Source of the DNA: Chitinimonas prasina
Lineage (GTDB): Bacteria > Pseudomonadota > Gammaproteobacteria > Burkholderiales > Chitinimonadaceae
Assembly (NCBI RefSeq): GCF_030160395.1
Contig: NZ_BSOG01000001.1
Span: forward strand, 1,268,117 to 1,332,116
Length of the DNA stretch: 64,000 nucleotides
Reading direction: 5' to 3'
Made by a program: the position numbers and the translations under genes. Below are positions 24,084-33,080 of the stretch, in pieces (the stretch's first letter is position 1; each line of letters opens with the position of its first letter). The notes beneath the pieces were generated by a model. That model was not told the DNA's origin and did not search any database. It was given only the letters and a program-made list of their open reading frames with translations.

Positions 24084-25370
24084 ATGAGCTCTCGAGAACC
24101 CCACCTACCTGTCAGCGGCGCCGATATGGACATACCGCTTGTGCCGCGCCGCCGCCGTCGCCTGTGGATAGTCGCCGCCGCCATCGTGGCTACGCTGATT
24201 GCTGTACCGGCGCTCACGCAGTTGCTGCCCGCTGGCCTGAGCGTAGCGGCTCGCGATATCCGCGTCGCGACTGTGGCCCCCGGTGTGTTCATGGACGAAG
24301 TCATCGTCCGTGCTACGGCCGAGCCGGCCAGCAGCGTGTTGCTCGATTCGGTGGAATCGGGCCGGGTAGAAGAGGTCTGGGTGAAGGATGGTGCCATGGT
24401 GCAGGCGGGCCAACCGCTGTTCCGGCTCTCCAACCCACAGCGGCGGCTGGAGCTGCTGGCCCGGCAGTTTGATATGGCGCAGCAGCTGTCCAACCTGTCG
24501 AGCATGCGGGTGCAGTATGAAGCGGCGCGTAGCGAGTACCGGCGGCGGCTCAGTGCCTTGCAGGATGCACTGGGCGAGACGCGGCGGCAGCACCAGCGCA
24601 ACCAGCAGCTGGGGGCGCAGGGTTTCATCTCGCAGGCGGCGCTGGAGACTTCGGCCGACAAGCTAAGCCAACAGACCCGCGACCTTGCCGACGAGCAGCG
24701 CAGCGCCGAGGATGAACTGAAGATCAAACGTGAGGCACTGGCCCAGATGGAACAGGCTGTGCATGGGCTCAACGGCGGTATAAAACTGGTGGGCAGTGGC
24801 CTGGATGCACTCTTGATGAAGGCGCCCATGGCCGGCCGGCTGACCAATTTCACCCTGCAGGTGGGGGCCTCGGTACAGCAGGCCGACCGGGTGGGGAGGA
24901 TAGATGATCCCCAGCAGTTCAAGCTACGCGCCCAGGTGGACGAATTCTATCTCAATCGCGTGGGGGCCGGACTCAAGGGGCAGGTGGTGATCGACGGCCA
25001 GGCACACCCGGTGCGAGTGATCGCCAGCAACCCACAGGTCAAGGATGGCCGTTTCGAGCTGGAACTGGCGTTCGCGGGAGCCAATCCGCCCGGTCTGCGG
25101 GCAGGACAGAGCCTGGACTGCCAGTTGACGCTGGGCGAGCCCAAGCCGGCTTTGTTGCTGGCCAGCGGAGCCTTCCTCAACGACAGCGGCGGCGCCTGGG
25201 CCTTTGTGCTGGCGCCGGGTGGCACGGCAGCAGAACGGCGCGCCATACGTTTGGGCAGGCGCAACAACACACAGTTGGAAGTATTGTCAGGGCTGGCGCC
25301 GGGAGATCGGGTCATCGTATCGTCCTACGGCACCTATGGTCAGCAGGAGCGATTGTCGCTGAGCCGCTGA
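24084..25370 (+). CDS. HlyD/MacA-type periplasmic adaptor of an ABC efflux system
   Basis: 428 residues. One N-terminal membrane helix (about 26-47), lipoyl half-motif VWVKDGAMVQAGQPLFRL (about 99-116), a long coiled-coil hairpin (about 125-235, rich in Gln/Glu/Arg), a second lipoyl half around LMKAPMAGRLTNF, then beta-barrel and membrane-proximal domains. It links an inner-membrane pump to an outer-membrane channel. The ATP-binding and permease genes follow in the same operon. There is no strong ribosome site; ATG 24126 is an alternative start. Confidence 0.85.
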   Translation: MSSREPHLPVSGADMDIPLVPRRRRRLWIVAAAIVATLIAVPALTQLLPAGLSVAARDIRVATVAPGVFMDEVIVRATAEPASSVLLDSVESGRVEEVWVKDGAMVQAGQPLFRLSNPQRRLELLARQFDMAQQLSNLSSMRVQYEAARSEYRRRLSALQDALGETRRQHQRNQQLGAQGFISQAALETSADKLSQQTRDLADEQRSAEDELKIKREALAQMEQAVHGLNGGIKLVGSGLDALLMKAPMAGRLTNFTLQVGASVQQADRVGRIDDPQQFKLRAQVDEFYLNRVGAGLKGQVVIDGQAHPVRVIASNPQVKDGRFELELAFAGANPPGLRAGQSLDCQLTLGEPKPALLLASGAFLNDSGGAWAFVLAPGGTAAERRAIRLGRRNNTQLEVLSGLAPGDRVIVSSYGTYGQQERLSLSR

Positions 25371-25436
25371 TGGCTGGCGGCAAGCAGGCGGGTCGTTGCG
25401 GGTCCGCATGGGTACGGGGTAGAGGAGAGGAAAACA

Positions 25437-26117
25437 ATGATCAGTCTCAAAAACGTGAGCAAGCTGCACCAGGCGGGCGAAGTACAAACCCGGGCCTTGA
25501 ATGGCATCAACCTCGATATCGAAACCGGGGAGTATGTCGCAGTGACCGGGCCGTCGGGCTGCGGCAAGTCCACTCTGCTGTCGGTACTGGGTCTGCTGGA
25601 CGTACCCAGCACAGGCGAGTACTGGTTCGAAGGGCATAACGTCGCAGGTTGGAGCGAGAACCGGCTCAACCGGCTGCGCAGCGGCCGTATCGGCTTCATC
25701 TTCCAGAGCTTCAACCTTATCGAAGAGTTGACGGTGGAGGAGAACGTGGGTCTGGCGCTGGAATACGGCGATGTGCCGGTACGTGAGCGCAAGCGCAAGA
25801 TCGCCAATGTGCTGGAGCGCCTGGGGGTATCACACCGTGCGGGGCACCGGCCCTCGCAGTTGTCGGGCGGGCAGCAGCAGCGTGTAGCCATTGCCCGCGC
25901 ACTGGTGGCAGAGCCGGCCTTGCTGCTGGCTGACGAACCGACCGGCAACCTGGATACCGCCCATGGCGACGAAGTGATGAAGATGCTGCGGCAGATCAAT
26001 GCCGACGGCACCACGGTGGTGATGGTGACCCACTCGCCCAGCCATGCAGCACAGGCCTCGCGTACGGTCAACCTGCTCGACGGCCGGGTGCTGATCGATG
26101 CGCAGCAATACGCCTGA
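25437..26117 (+). CDS. ABC transporter ATP-binding protein (MacB/LolD class)
   Basis: 226 residues. Walker A GPSGCGKST (residues 38-46), Q-loop FIFQSFNLIEELT, signature LSGGQQQRVAIARAL, Walker B LLLADEPTGNLD and H-loop VTHS. This NBD class works with FtsX-type permeases in mechanotransmission exporters rather than in classic importers. Preceded by GAGGAGAGG, a strong ribosome site. Encoded between the adaptor and the permease. Confidence 0.92.
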   Translation: MISLKNVSKLHQAGEVQTRALNGINLDIETGEYVAVTGPSGCGKSTLLSVLGLLDVPSTGEYWFEGHNVAGWSENRLNRLRSGRIGFIFQSFNLIEELTVEENVGLALEYGDVPVRERKRKIANVLERLGVSHRAGHRPSQLSGGQQQRVAIARALVAEPALLLADEPTGNLDTAHGDEVMKMLRQINADGTTVVMVTHSPSHAAQASRTVNLLDGRVLIDAQQYA

Positions 26118-26185
26118 GGAGCCAAGATGCTGCGCTTGATGATTGTGAAACCGTATACCTGGCCTCACCATGGGAGTGTCCTGCC

Positions 26186-28636
26186 ATGCGCATGAGCTAT
26201 CGTGACTTCCTGGTGGGCTGGCGCCTGCTGCTGCAGGAGCCTGTCTGGTCGGGCGTGGTGATCGCCGGGCTGGCAGTCGGCTTCGCCGCCTGCATCCTGC
26301 TGCTTGGTTTTGTCCGCCATTCGTTCAGCTATGACCGGCATGTGCCGGCCAGCGAGCAGATCCACCTGGTCAAGACCCGCTTCCATTTTCCAAATGTGCC
26401 AGAGCACTGGACCCAGGAGGCGCCGCAGGCGCTGCGCCTGGCCCTGCGGGATAGCGGGCTGCCGGTGTCCGTCTCGATGTTCGCCGAACTGAGTACCTCG
26501 ATGAAGGTGGACAGCCGCGTGGCTACGGTGCCGGTAACGCTGGTGGACCCGGAATTTGGCGAGCTTTTTGGCGTGCGGGCCAGCGCCGGTGAGCTGGCGG
26601 CCAGCCTGCGTCGACCTGATGGCTTAGCGCTGACGGAGGAGACAGCGCACAAGCTGTTCGGCGCCGAACCGGCGCTGGGCAAGACAGTTGGCGTAGGCGG
26701 CATGCTCTATCGCGTGACCGCCATCGTGCCCACCCCACCGGCCACCACCACCATGCCCTATGCAGCCTTGGTTGGGCCGGAGTCGAGTCTGTGGCAGGAA
26801 TATGACCGGGCGGATGCCCTGCAGAACTGGGGCCGCCTGTTCGGTCGCATCTATGTGAAACCGCTTGCCGGTAGCGACCCAGCGGCCGTTGCCGATGCCC
26901 TGCAGGCAGCGTCGGACCGCTCGCCGCTGTATCGGCAGCTGCCGCCGGCCTTTCTTTCCCACCTGGGCAACAACAAGCTGATGGACGTGCAGCTGGTATC
27001 GCTGGCTGATGCCTACCTGGACCCGGATCTGGCAGCGTCGGCGCCGCCGACCTTGCATGGCGATATGGCGACCTTGCTTGCGCTGGCTGGCGTGGCCGCG
27101 CTGATACTGGCGCTGGCCAGCGTCAACTATGTGAACCTTGCCACCGTGCGTACCCTGCGGCGGCAACGCGAAATCGGCATACGCAAGGTGTTGGGGGCGA
27201 GCGTGACGCGAGTCATGCTGCAGTTCCTGTGCGAGTCGCTGTTGCTGACTTTGCTGGCCATGGCTGCCGGTCTCTTGCTGGCGTGGCTGGTACTACCGCT
27301 GTTTGCGGACATCATGAACCGTCGCCTGGAGCATATGTTCAGCCCAGGCCTGTTGCTGGGCAGCCTGGTGCTGAGCCTGGTGCTGGGCTTGCTGGCCGGG
27401 GCCTACCCGGCCTGGGTGGCCAGCCGGGTAAGGCCCACCCAGGCGCTGGCCGGGCGCGACAACAGCGAGACCGTCGCTGGCCTTTGGCTGCGCCGCATCC
27501 TGACCGTGACGCAGCTTGCCACGGCCATGGGCTTGACCGGCGTCACCCTGGCAGTGGCCTGGCAGTCCTGGTATGCCAGCCGTATCGATGCCGGTTTCGA
27601 CGCCAAGCGCTTGCTCGTGATCGACGTTTCGCCGCCCTTTACGCCATCCGGCCCCCGCACCAATGCCTTTGCCGAAGCGGTGGCCCGCCTGCCTGGCGTT
27701 GCCGGTGCGGCGCAAAGCATGGAGGCCGTGGGGCGGAGCTACGTGGTGCAGAAAGGGGCCGCGCGTCGCCAGGGCGGCGCCATGGTCACGCTGGACAAGA
27801 AAGGCATCGGCCCCGGTTTCTTCGACGTCTATGGCATACGGCCGCTGGCCGGGCGGGTGTTCAACCCGGCGCGCGACCCTGTACCGCGCGACAATGTAGA
27901 AACTGGGACGGGCGTGGTGCTGAGCGCGACAGCTGCGAAGGCACTGGGCTATACCGATGTCGCCGCAGCGGTCGGCCAGTTCATCGAGCTCGACGGTGTG
28001 GGTAATGTCGGCAAGCTGCAGCAGGTGCTGGGCGTGGTGCCCGATGTACGCTTTCAATCCTTGCGCGAGATACCGCCGCCGGTGGTCTACAACCTCAGCC
28101 GCCTGACGCCGGTACTGACGGTGAATGTAGCCGGTGACATGGCGGCCGTGCAGACTGCGATCGAGGGGCTGTGGCCACGCTACTTTCCCAACGAGGCCTT
28201 GCAGATGTCACAGGCGCAGACCTTCCTGGCAGCGGCATATGCCGATGACTTGCGGCTGGTGCGGCTCCTGCTAGCCGCCGCCGTAGTAGTCCTGGCGATC
28301 GCCGGCTTCGGTGTCTATGTGCTGGCAGCCTATGTGGTACAGCGCCTTACCCGGGAGATCGTGCTGCGCAAGCTGCATGGCGCACGGCGCTGGGCCATTG
28401 CCCGACTGGTCAACCGCGAGTTCATGCTGCTGCTGCTGGTGAGCGCAATGATAGGGCTGCCTGCTGCGGCCATGGCCATTAAGCGCTACCTATCAGGTTT
28501 CGTGGAGCATGCCCCGATTGGTGGCTGGACACTGCTGCTGGCGCTGCTGGCGAGCAGCCTGGTCGCCATCGTCGCAGCCGCAAGGCATACCCGCGCCGCG
28601 CTCCAACTCAGACCATCGCAGGCGCTCAATGGCTAG
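26186..28636 (+). CDS. FtsX-like ABC permease (MacB-type, fused double domain)
   Basis: 816 residues with two FtsX modules: an N-terminal helix (about 20-42), a periplasmic MacB-PCD-like domain, three helices at about 290-410, a middle helix near 435, a second periplasmic domain, and three helices in the last 130 residues. RQREIGIRKVLGAS is the cytoplasmic coupling motif. Together with the ATPase and adaptor it forms a tripartite efflux pump, probably for peptides or lipids. It lies immediately upstream of the RiPP cluster, so self-protection against the cluster's product is conceivable but not shown. Confidence 0.85.
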   Translation: MRMSYRDFLVGWRLLLQEPVWSGVVIAGLAVGFAACILLLGFVRHSFSYDRHVPASEQIHLVKTRFHFPNVPEHWTQEAPQALRLALRDSGLPVSVSMFAELSTSMKVDSRVATVPVTLVDPEFGELFGVRASAGELAASLRRPDGLALTEETAHKLFGAEPALGKTVGVGGMLYRVTAIVPTPPATTTMPYAALVGPESSLWQEYDRADALQNWGRLFGRIYVKPLAGSDPAAVADALQAASDRSPLYRQLPPAFLSHLGNNKLMDVQLVSLADAYLDPDLAASAPPTLHGDMATLLALAGVAALILALASVNYVNLATVRTLRRQREIGIRKVLGASVTRVMLQFLCESLLLTLLAMAAGLLLAWLVLPLFADIMNRRLEHMFSPGLLLGSLVLSLVLGLLAGAYPAWVASRVRPTQALAGRDNSETVAGLWLRRILTVTQLATAMGLTGVTLAVAWQSWYASRIDAGFDAKRLLVIDVSPPFTPSGPRTNAFAEAVARLPGVAGAAQSMEAVGRSYVVQKGAARRQGGAMVTLDKKGIGPGFFDVYGIRPLAGRVFNPARDPVPRDNVETGTGVVLSATAAKALGYTDVAAAVGQFIELDGVGNVGKLQQVLGVVPDVRFQSLREIPPPVVYNLSRLTPVLTVNVAGDMAAVQTAIEGLWPRYFPNEALQMSQAQTFLAAAYADDLRLVRLLLAAAVVVLAIAGFGVYVLAAYVVQRLTREIVLRKLHGARRWAIARLVNREFMLLLLVSAMIGLPAAAMAIKRYLSGFVEHAPIGGWTLLLALLASSLVAIVAAARHTRAALQLRPSQALNG

Positions 28637-28754
28637 ACCCTAAGCCATCGCGCACGCCATAACGTGCGCTCATCAATCAGACGTATGCCATGAGGACGGC
28701 GGGTGCCGTGATGCTGCCCGCTGCCATGGCGCACGCCTGGAAAGTGCTGGCAAA

Positions 28755-28771
28755 CATCTTCTGATACGGAT
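28755..28771. promoter_or_regulatory. Motif shared with the RiPP precursor promoter
   Basis: CATCTTCTGATACGGAT lies 5 bases before the activator ATG. The same 17-mer with one change (T for A at position 10) is at 42941-42957, upstream of the precursor promoter. It overlaps the activator's ribosome site, so binding here could repress the activator. Confidence 0.5.
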
Positions 28772-28776
28772 TCGTT

Positions 28777-29886
28777 ATGCACACGCCTTCCTTTGACAGC
28801 AGCACCGATCACGATGCAATCCTCGATTTCTCCGCCATTGCCCGCCGATATCCGCAGGGCGTGGTACTGCCGCAGGCCTTCCAGGAAACAGCCCAGGCCT
28901 TGTCAAGATTGACCGATATCCCCGTACTCATCCACGGTGAAACCGGTACCGGCAAAGGCATACTGGCCAAGCAGATTGCGCAACTGCGCCGGCAACGGGA
29001 GGGCAATACCCCATTCGTTTCGCTCAATTGCGCGGTACTCAATGGCGATGTGGCCGATGCCATGGTGTTCGGTTGTCGCAGGGGTGCCTACACCGGCGCA
29101 CACGATCATTCCATCGGTGCGGTGGGGGAAGCAGAAGGGGGCGTGCTGTTCCTGGACGAAATCCACTGTCTCAGCATCGGTACCCAGCGCAAGCTGCTGC
29201 GCCTGCTGGACGAGGGCTGCTATACCCGTGTGGGCGAATCAACCGAGCGACAGGGGCATTTCCAACTGATCGTGGCCTCCAACCAAAACCTGCACCGCCT
29301 GGTCGAGCGCGGTGAATTCCTGTTGGATCTCTATATGCGCATACAGGGCATAGAACTGGCCCTGCCACCGCTGCGCGACCGGCGCCACGACATGGCAGAC
29401 CTGATCGCCTTGTATTGCAGTCAGCATGACCTGCGCATCCGCCGCGACGATTTCCAGCAACTGGTGGCGTGCTGTACGCCGCTGCGCTGGCCCGGCAATA
29501 TCCGTCAGCTCTACAAGGCCCTGGATACCATGCGCTTCAAGGCCGCCATGGTGGGCGACGGACTGTTCGCACCGCATTTCATTGCCACGGCAGCCATGCG
29601 TGATCCGCTCGACGGTAGCGATGCCACCTTGTATGCCGATGGCCGGCCAGAGGCCCAACCCATCAATGCCCTGGTGCGCGAGATACTCAAGGTGTTGGAG
29701 CGCCCCATCGACCTGCCGCGACTCCTGGAGACGGTGGAGTCGACGCTGATCAGCTATGCGCTCAACCGCAATCCTTCCATCAACGATGCCATGGATCACC
29801 TTAACCTGAGCCGGGGCAAGCTGGATTTCAAACGGCGAAAATACAAGCTGATGGACGACTCTCCTGCCTTCGCGGAGGGAGCGTGA
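28777..29886 (+). CDS. Sigma-54-dependent activator of the RiPP cluster (no receiver domain)
   Basis: 369 residues. The AAA+ domain starts almost at the N-terminus: Walker A GETGTGKG (54-61), sigma-54-contacting GAYTGA (103-108), Walker B GGVLFLDEIH (121-130) and arginine-finger region LYMRIQGIELALPPLRDR. The C-terminal 30 residues (SINDAMDHLNLSRGKLDFKRRKYKL) form a Fis-like helix-turn-helix. With no receiver or ligand domain, activity must be set by expression level or a partner. It is translationally coupled to the LanB-C-like gene that follows. The precursor gene has a near-consensus sigma-54 promoter, its obvious target. Confidence 0.88.
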   Translation: MHTPSFDSSTDHDAILDFSAIARRYPQGVVLPQAFQETAQALSRLTDIPVLIHGETGTGKGILAKQIAQLRRQREGNTPFVSLNCAVLNGDVADAMVFGCRRGAYTGAHDHSIGAVGEAEGGVLFLDEIHCLSIGTQRKLLRLLDEGCYTRVGESTERQGHFQLIVASNQNLHRLVERGEFLLDLYMRIQGIELALPPLRDRRHDMADLIALYCSQHDLRIRRDDFQQLVACCTPLRWPGNIRQLYKALDTMRFKAAMVGDGLFAPHFIATAAMRDPLDGSDATLYADGRPEAQPINALVREILKVLERPIDLPRLLETVESTLISYALNRNPSINDAMDHLNLSRGKLDFKRRKYKLMDDSPAFAEGA

Positions 29887-29888
29887 CC

Positions 29889-30779
29889 ATGTTGCCCAGG
29901 CAAGCACCTACAGACTGGGTATCGCTGCATGTCTTCATCCATGACTTCGGCCGGCTAAACGATTGCCTGAGGCAATGCCTGAATCGGTTGCCTGTGGCGT
30001 TCTGGCGCCAGGCGTTCTACATACGGTACTGGCACGGCGGACCCCATCTGCGTCTGCGTTTTCGCGATCCGCAATGGATACCCCTGGTGACGGACAGGCT
30101 GACGCACTACCTGCAGCAGCACGCCTTCGTGTCCACCCTGCAGCCCGAACCGTACTACCGCGCCTATGCCGGCCATATGGAGCCTGGCATGGCTCAAGAC
30201 TGGCATGCCAACGGTAGTCTGCACTACCTCGCCTACCACCCCGAAACCGAGCGCTATGGCGGGCCGGCGGGATTGCCGCTGTGCGAGGCCTTCTTTTGCT
30301 GGGACAGCGCCCATAGCCTGGGCATCCTGGCGGCCGAGCCGGAGGCGGTACTGGACAAGCTGCTGCTGGGCTATTGCCTGACCTATGCTGGCGTTCTGCG
30401 CGGCCTGCGGGCTGGCCCGGCGCAGACTGGCGAAACAGCGGGCCTGCTGCCCGACGCCACCAGCAGCGCCTGGCTAGATGCGCAGGCCCGCGCCAAGCTG
30501 GCAGGCATGGCCGCCGCCCTGCACAAGGTAGCAAGCGACCATGCGGCGGGCCTGTACTTCCCGAACTATCTTGCGCCCCTGCAGGCCCGTCTGCTGCAAC
30601 TGGGCGATGCCTTGCAGCGCCATGGTGTCGCGGACCTGCCGGCCATTTTCCATGCCCTGCTGCATATGTCATTCAACCGGGCCGGCGTAACGCCTGCACG
30701 GGAAACCACCATACGGCTGTTTGCCGCCCATGCCGAGGAGGCGCTAGAGCGCGATGACTGTTACCCAGATACGCATTAA
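29889..30779 (+). CDS. Thiopeptide-type LanB C-terminal (elimination) protein, TbtC-like
   Basis: 296 residues from ATG 29889 with GAGGGA eight bases upstream; a GTG at 29883 overlaps the previous stop. The opening WVSLHVFIHDFGRLNDCL followed by FYIRYWHGGPHLRLRFRD is the signature of the stand-alone SpaB_C / thiopeptide-type domain (TIGR03891). In split dehydratases this protein removes glutamate from glutamylated Ser/Thr to leave dehydroalanine/dehydrobutyrine. Its glutamylation partner would be the LanB protein at 35631-38108. It overlaps the next gene by 26 bases. Confidence 0.85.
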   Translation: MLPRQAPTDWVSLHVFIHDFGRLNDCLRQCLNRLPVAFWRQAFYIRYWHGGPHLRLRFRDPQWIPLVTDRLTHYLQQHAFVSTLQPEPYYRAYAGHMEPGMAQDWHANGSLHYLAYHPETERYGGPAGLPLCEAFFCWDSAHSLGILAAEPEAVLDKLLLGYCLTYAGVLRGLRAGPAQTGETAGLLPDATSSAWLDAQARAKLAGMAAALHKVASDHAAGLYFPNYLAPLQARLLQLGDALQRHGVADLPAIFHALLHMSFNRAGVTPARETTIRLFAAHAEEALERDDCYPDTH

Positions 30780-31854
30780 CTACCATGGTAGCCCCGCCAT
30801 ACTGTTCCGGCAGCTGCTGGCACCTCTGCAGGCGGCCTGGCGGGCACACTATTTCGATCGCTGGACGCTATCGCGCGGCTGGCAGAACGGGCCGCACATA
30901 CTATTGAGTCTGGATGCCGACGACCCTTTCTTCGAACCGACGTTGGTGAAGCAGGCCGAGCAGACGATCGCAACCTTTCTGGCGGCGCATCCATCGCAGG
31001 ACTATGACGAAGCGCAATACTTGCAGACACAAGCACGGCTCAAGCAGCTGGAGTCTGCCGACATGGACCCAGGCTGGGTGCATGGCAACAACAGCCAGAC
31101 GCTAAGCGAAACCACCATGGCGGTGCTGGCGCAGCGCTATGAATCCACCGCGCAATGGCTCAGCCTGTACGAGGCCGAAGTAGCGTTGCGCCCCATCCTG
31201 ATCGCCCAATGGCGCGGCCACGACAAACACGACGCCTTTCTGCATGGTCTACTGACCTTGCTCGCCTGCGCCTATCCACCCAGGCCATCGGACGACCCGG
31301 AGGTGAATGAATATAACGGTTTCCTGTCCTTCCATTCCAATTTCCGCTTCTGGCTGCATGGCCTCTCGCCGGCGCAGCAGGCGACGATAGGCGAGCGCTT
31401 CGAACGGGATTATCAGATGGACAAGGCCGGCTATGTGGACAAGCTGGTGGCCTTGCTGCAGCAGCTGGAGACAGCTGGGCAAGGTGCCGCAGAGGCGAGT
31501 GGAAGCACGGGCATCCTGACCCGCTGGATCATGACGACCTTCCTGCAGTTCACCCGGCTGGCGGCCGAAGGGGTGATCCACGCTCGCTCGCCCTACCCCC
31601 GCGAGCAATTGGCGCCGCCAGAGGCCGTATCAGATTTCCACCGCCGCTTTTTCTATGGTGCGGACGGTTCAGCCTATCAGTTCAACCATGCCTTTTCAGG
31701 CTACCGCTGGTTGCTCAACATCGTCTACCGCACCCTGCCCTTGCTCGACGTCTCGCCGCTCAGGCGGCAGTACCTGAATTTCTCGCTGGACCAGATGCAG
31801 CGGGAACAAGAGGATCTGGTACGACAGGTACGCCATGCCATGCTGACATACTAA
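30754..31854 (+). CDS. Second SpaB_C-like protein, possible pyridine synthase (TbtD-like)
   Basis: 366 residues. A divergent SpaB_C-type fold: IRINYHGSPAILFRQLLAPL, then FDRWTLSRGWQNGPHILLSLD, which aligns with the RYWxGGPHLRLRF block of the neighbour. In thiopeptide clusters a second, longer SpaB_C-like protein (TbtD/PbtD, about 350 residues) joins two dehydroalanines into the central pyridine and releases the leader. Length and context fit, but the motif is too diverged to be sure; it could be a second elimination or aminotransfer module. Overlaps the previous gene, so the three plus-strand genes form one operon. Confidence 0.6.
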   Translation: MTVTQIRINYHGSPAILFRQLLAPLQAAWRAHYFDRWTLSRGWQNGPHILLSLDADDPFFEPTLVKQAEQTIATFLAAHPSQDYDEAQYLQTQARLKQLESADMDPGWVHGNNSQTLSETTMAVLAQRYESTAQWLSLYEAEVALRPILIAQWRGHDKHDAFLHGLLTLLACAYPPRPSDDPEVNEYNGFLSFHSNFRFWLHGLSPAQQATIGERFERDYQMDKAGYVDKLVALLQQLETAGQGAAEASGSTGILTRWIMTTFLQFTRLAAEGVIHARSPYPREQLAPPEAVSDFHRRFFYGADGSAYQFNHAFSGYRWLLNIVYRTLPLLDVSPLRRQYLNFSLDQMQREQEDLVRQVRHAMLTY

Positions 31855-31855
31855 A

Positions 31856-31913
31856 GAACCTGTTCCCGATTTTTTCACCCCGGCGCTGGGGCGAAATATT
31901 CGGGAACAAGCTC
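31856..31913. terminator. Long imperfect hairpin between convergent arms of the cluster
   Basis: TGTTCCCGATTTTTTC..CCCC pairs with GGGGCGAAATATTCGGGAACA, about 21-base arms with a few mismatches. It ends both converging operons and resembles in plan the 22-base palindrome at 46875-46936 (both arms begin near CCTGTTC). Confidence 0.55.
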
Positions 31914-31984
31914 AACGACCGCACCCATGGTATTGCGGGGCCGGGGCTTGATCGCCTGCGGCCCCCTTGTAATTGGAACGCCAC

Positions 31985-32548
31985 TTACTGTGAGACGCTT
32001 GCCGATACCAGGGTGATCTGCCCTGCACCCACCGTGGCGCGCACTGCCGTACCGGTGCCATTCTCCAGCGAGAGATTGGCGCCCAGCAGCCAGCTCCGCT
32101 TGACGTCGCGGTGGCCAATAATGTCGCCGACCTTGACGGCAGCCACCAGCTTGCCGACCTGGCTAAGCAGGGTCGGTTGCAAGTCTAGCTGTCCGGCGCT
32201 CAGGCTCAGGTGCAGGTTACTGGCCCAGGCTGGGTTGAGCCGCAGCTTGGCATAGATGTCGGCCTTGCAGTCATCGCTCTCGCGTTTTACCGCCAGTCCG
32301 TCGCCATCCTCCTGCAAGCTCAGGCGGGGGGTACACTGGTCAGGTATGACGACGCTGGTCAATTGGTAGCGTTCCACCGATGGATCGAACTCCACCACGA
32401 AATGGCCCTTGCCGAGGGATATGGTCTGCGCTTGCGCGGGGCTGGCTTGCATGGTGGTTTCCTTTGCCATGGCCGGTTGCAGGATCAGGATGCCGGCCAG
32501 CATCCACAAACGGGACAGAGCCCGTTCAAAGTATGTTGAGTTCGCCAT
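31985..32548 (-). CDS. Secreted protein of the RiPP operon, paralogue B
   Basis: 187 residues with a signal peptide (about 1-28, ending AMA). The mature protein is mostly beta strands (HFVVEFDPSVERYQLTSVVIPDQC, LHLSLSAGQLDLQPTL) with two Cys. The spacing of the Q-L-D-L/V-G-D-I-I-G-H-R repeats matches the neighbour at 32526-33080, so they are diverged paralogues. It is the last gene of the nine-gene minus-strand operon and overlaps the previous gene by 23 bases. Possible roles are product binding, surface display or immunity. Not recognised. Confidence 0.5.
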   Translation of the reverse strand: MANSTYFERALSRLWMLAGILILQPAMAKETTMQASPAQAQTISLGKGHFVVEFDPSVERYQLTSVVIPDQCTPRLSLQEDGDGLAVKRESDDCKADIYAKLRLNPAWASNLHLSLSAGQLDLQPTLLSQVGKLVAAVKVGDIIGHRDVKRSWLLGANLSLENGTGTAVRATVGAGQITLVSASVSQ

Positions 32549-33080
32549 AGCTGATGCTGACCTTCAGTTGCCCGCCCAAACCGTCCTGCTGGTGCTGGGC
32601 CGTCGCGCCCACCAGAAAGCGGCGGCCGACCTGCATGGACAGATCGCTGCGGCGGTTGTTGATGCGGCCTACCTTGACTTCGCTGTCGAAGCTGCCGAAG
32701 GCCGCTACGCCAGGCTGGCCACGCAGATTGATGCGGCCAGCCTTAAGCTGCAGGGTATGAGAGGCATGGGTAGACAGGGTAAGGGTGAAGATGGTGCCTT
32801 CGTCACGCCCCTGGCCGTGGCAGCTACGGGTATGCCGGGCAGCGACGCCGTCCGCCGCCGCCGTGATGGCGACCTCAGGCTGGCAATGACCCTGGGGGCC
32901 GTAGCTCAGTCTGTACGGTTCGGACATGGGAGCGTCGGTCAGCTCCACTTCTACCGTGCCTTCGTCGATGTTGATCAGGATGGGGAGATTCTGTGCAGAT
33001 GCCATGGTGTGGGCTCCCAAGATAAGCAGCGCGGGGAAAATGGCGGGGATTAGCCGCCGGGCGTATCTGGACGGGTTCAT
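32526..33080 (-). CDS. Secreted protein of the RiPP operon, paralogue A
   Basis: 184 residues with a signal peptide (residues about 10-29, ending ASA). Beta-rich repeats such as LQLKAGRINLRGQPGV and FDSEVKVGRINNRRSDLSMQVGRRF resemble the right-handed beta scaffold of DUF4097-like adhesin domains. One Cys pair (HCQPE, SCHGQG). ATGA overlap with the MDR gene upstream. Two related secreted proteins at the end of a RiPP operon are unusual; periplasmic immunity or product handling are both possible. Confidence 0.5.
   Translation of the reverse strand: MNPSRYARRLIPAIFPALLILGAHTMASAQNLPILINIDEGTVEVELTDAPMSEPYRLSYGPQGHCQPEVAITAAADGVAARHTRSCHGQGRDEGTIFTLTLSTHASHTLQLKAGRINLRGQPGVAAFGSFDSEVKVGRINNRRSDLSMQVGRRFLVGATAQHQQDGLGGQLKVSISYGELNIL

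Noticed and set aside
26127-26195. 22-codon frame with GGAG upstream between the ABC ATPase and the permease
   Set aside because: Very short, overlaps the permease start and shows no recognisable peptide features; it may be a coupling leader, but nothing supports that.
28741-28756. Possible sigma-54 promoter before the activator gene
   Set aside because: GG and GC are present, but the spacing is one base short and the flanks do not match; no promoter assigned.
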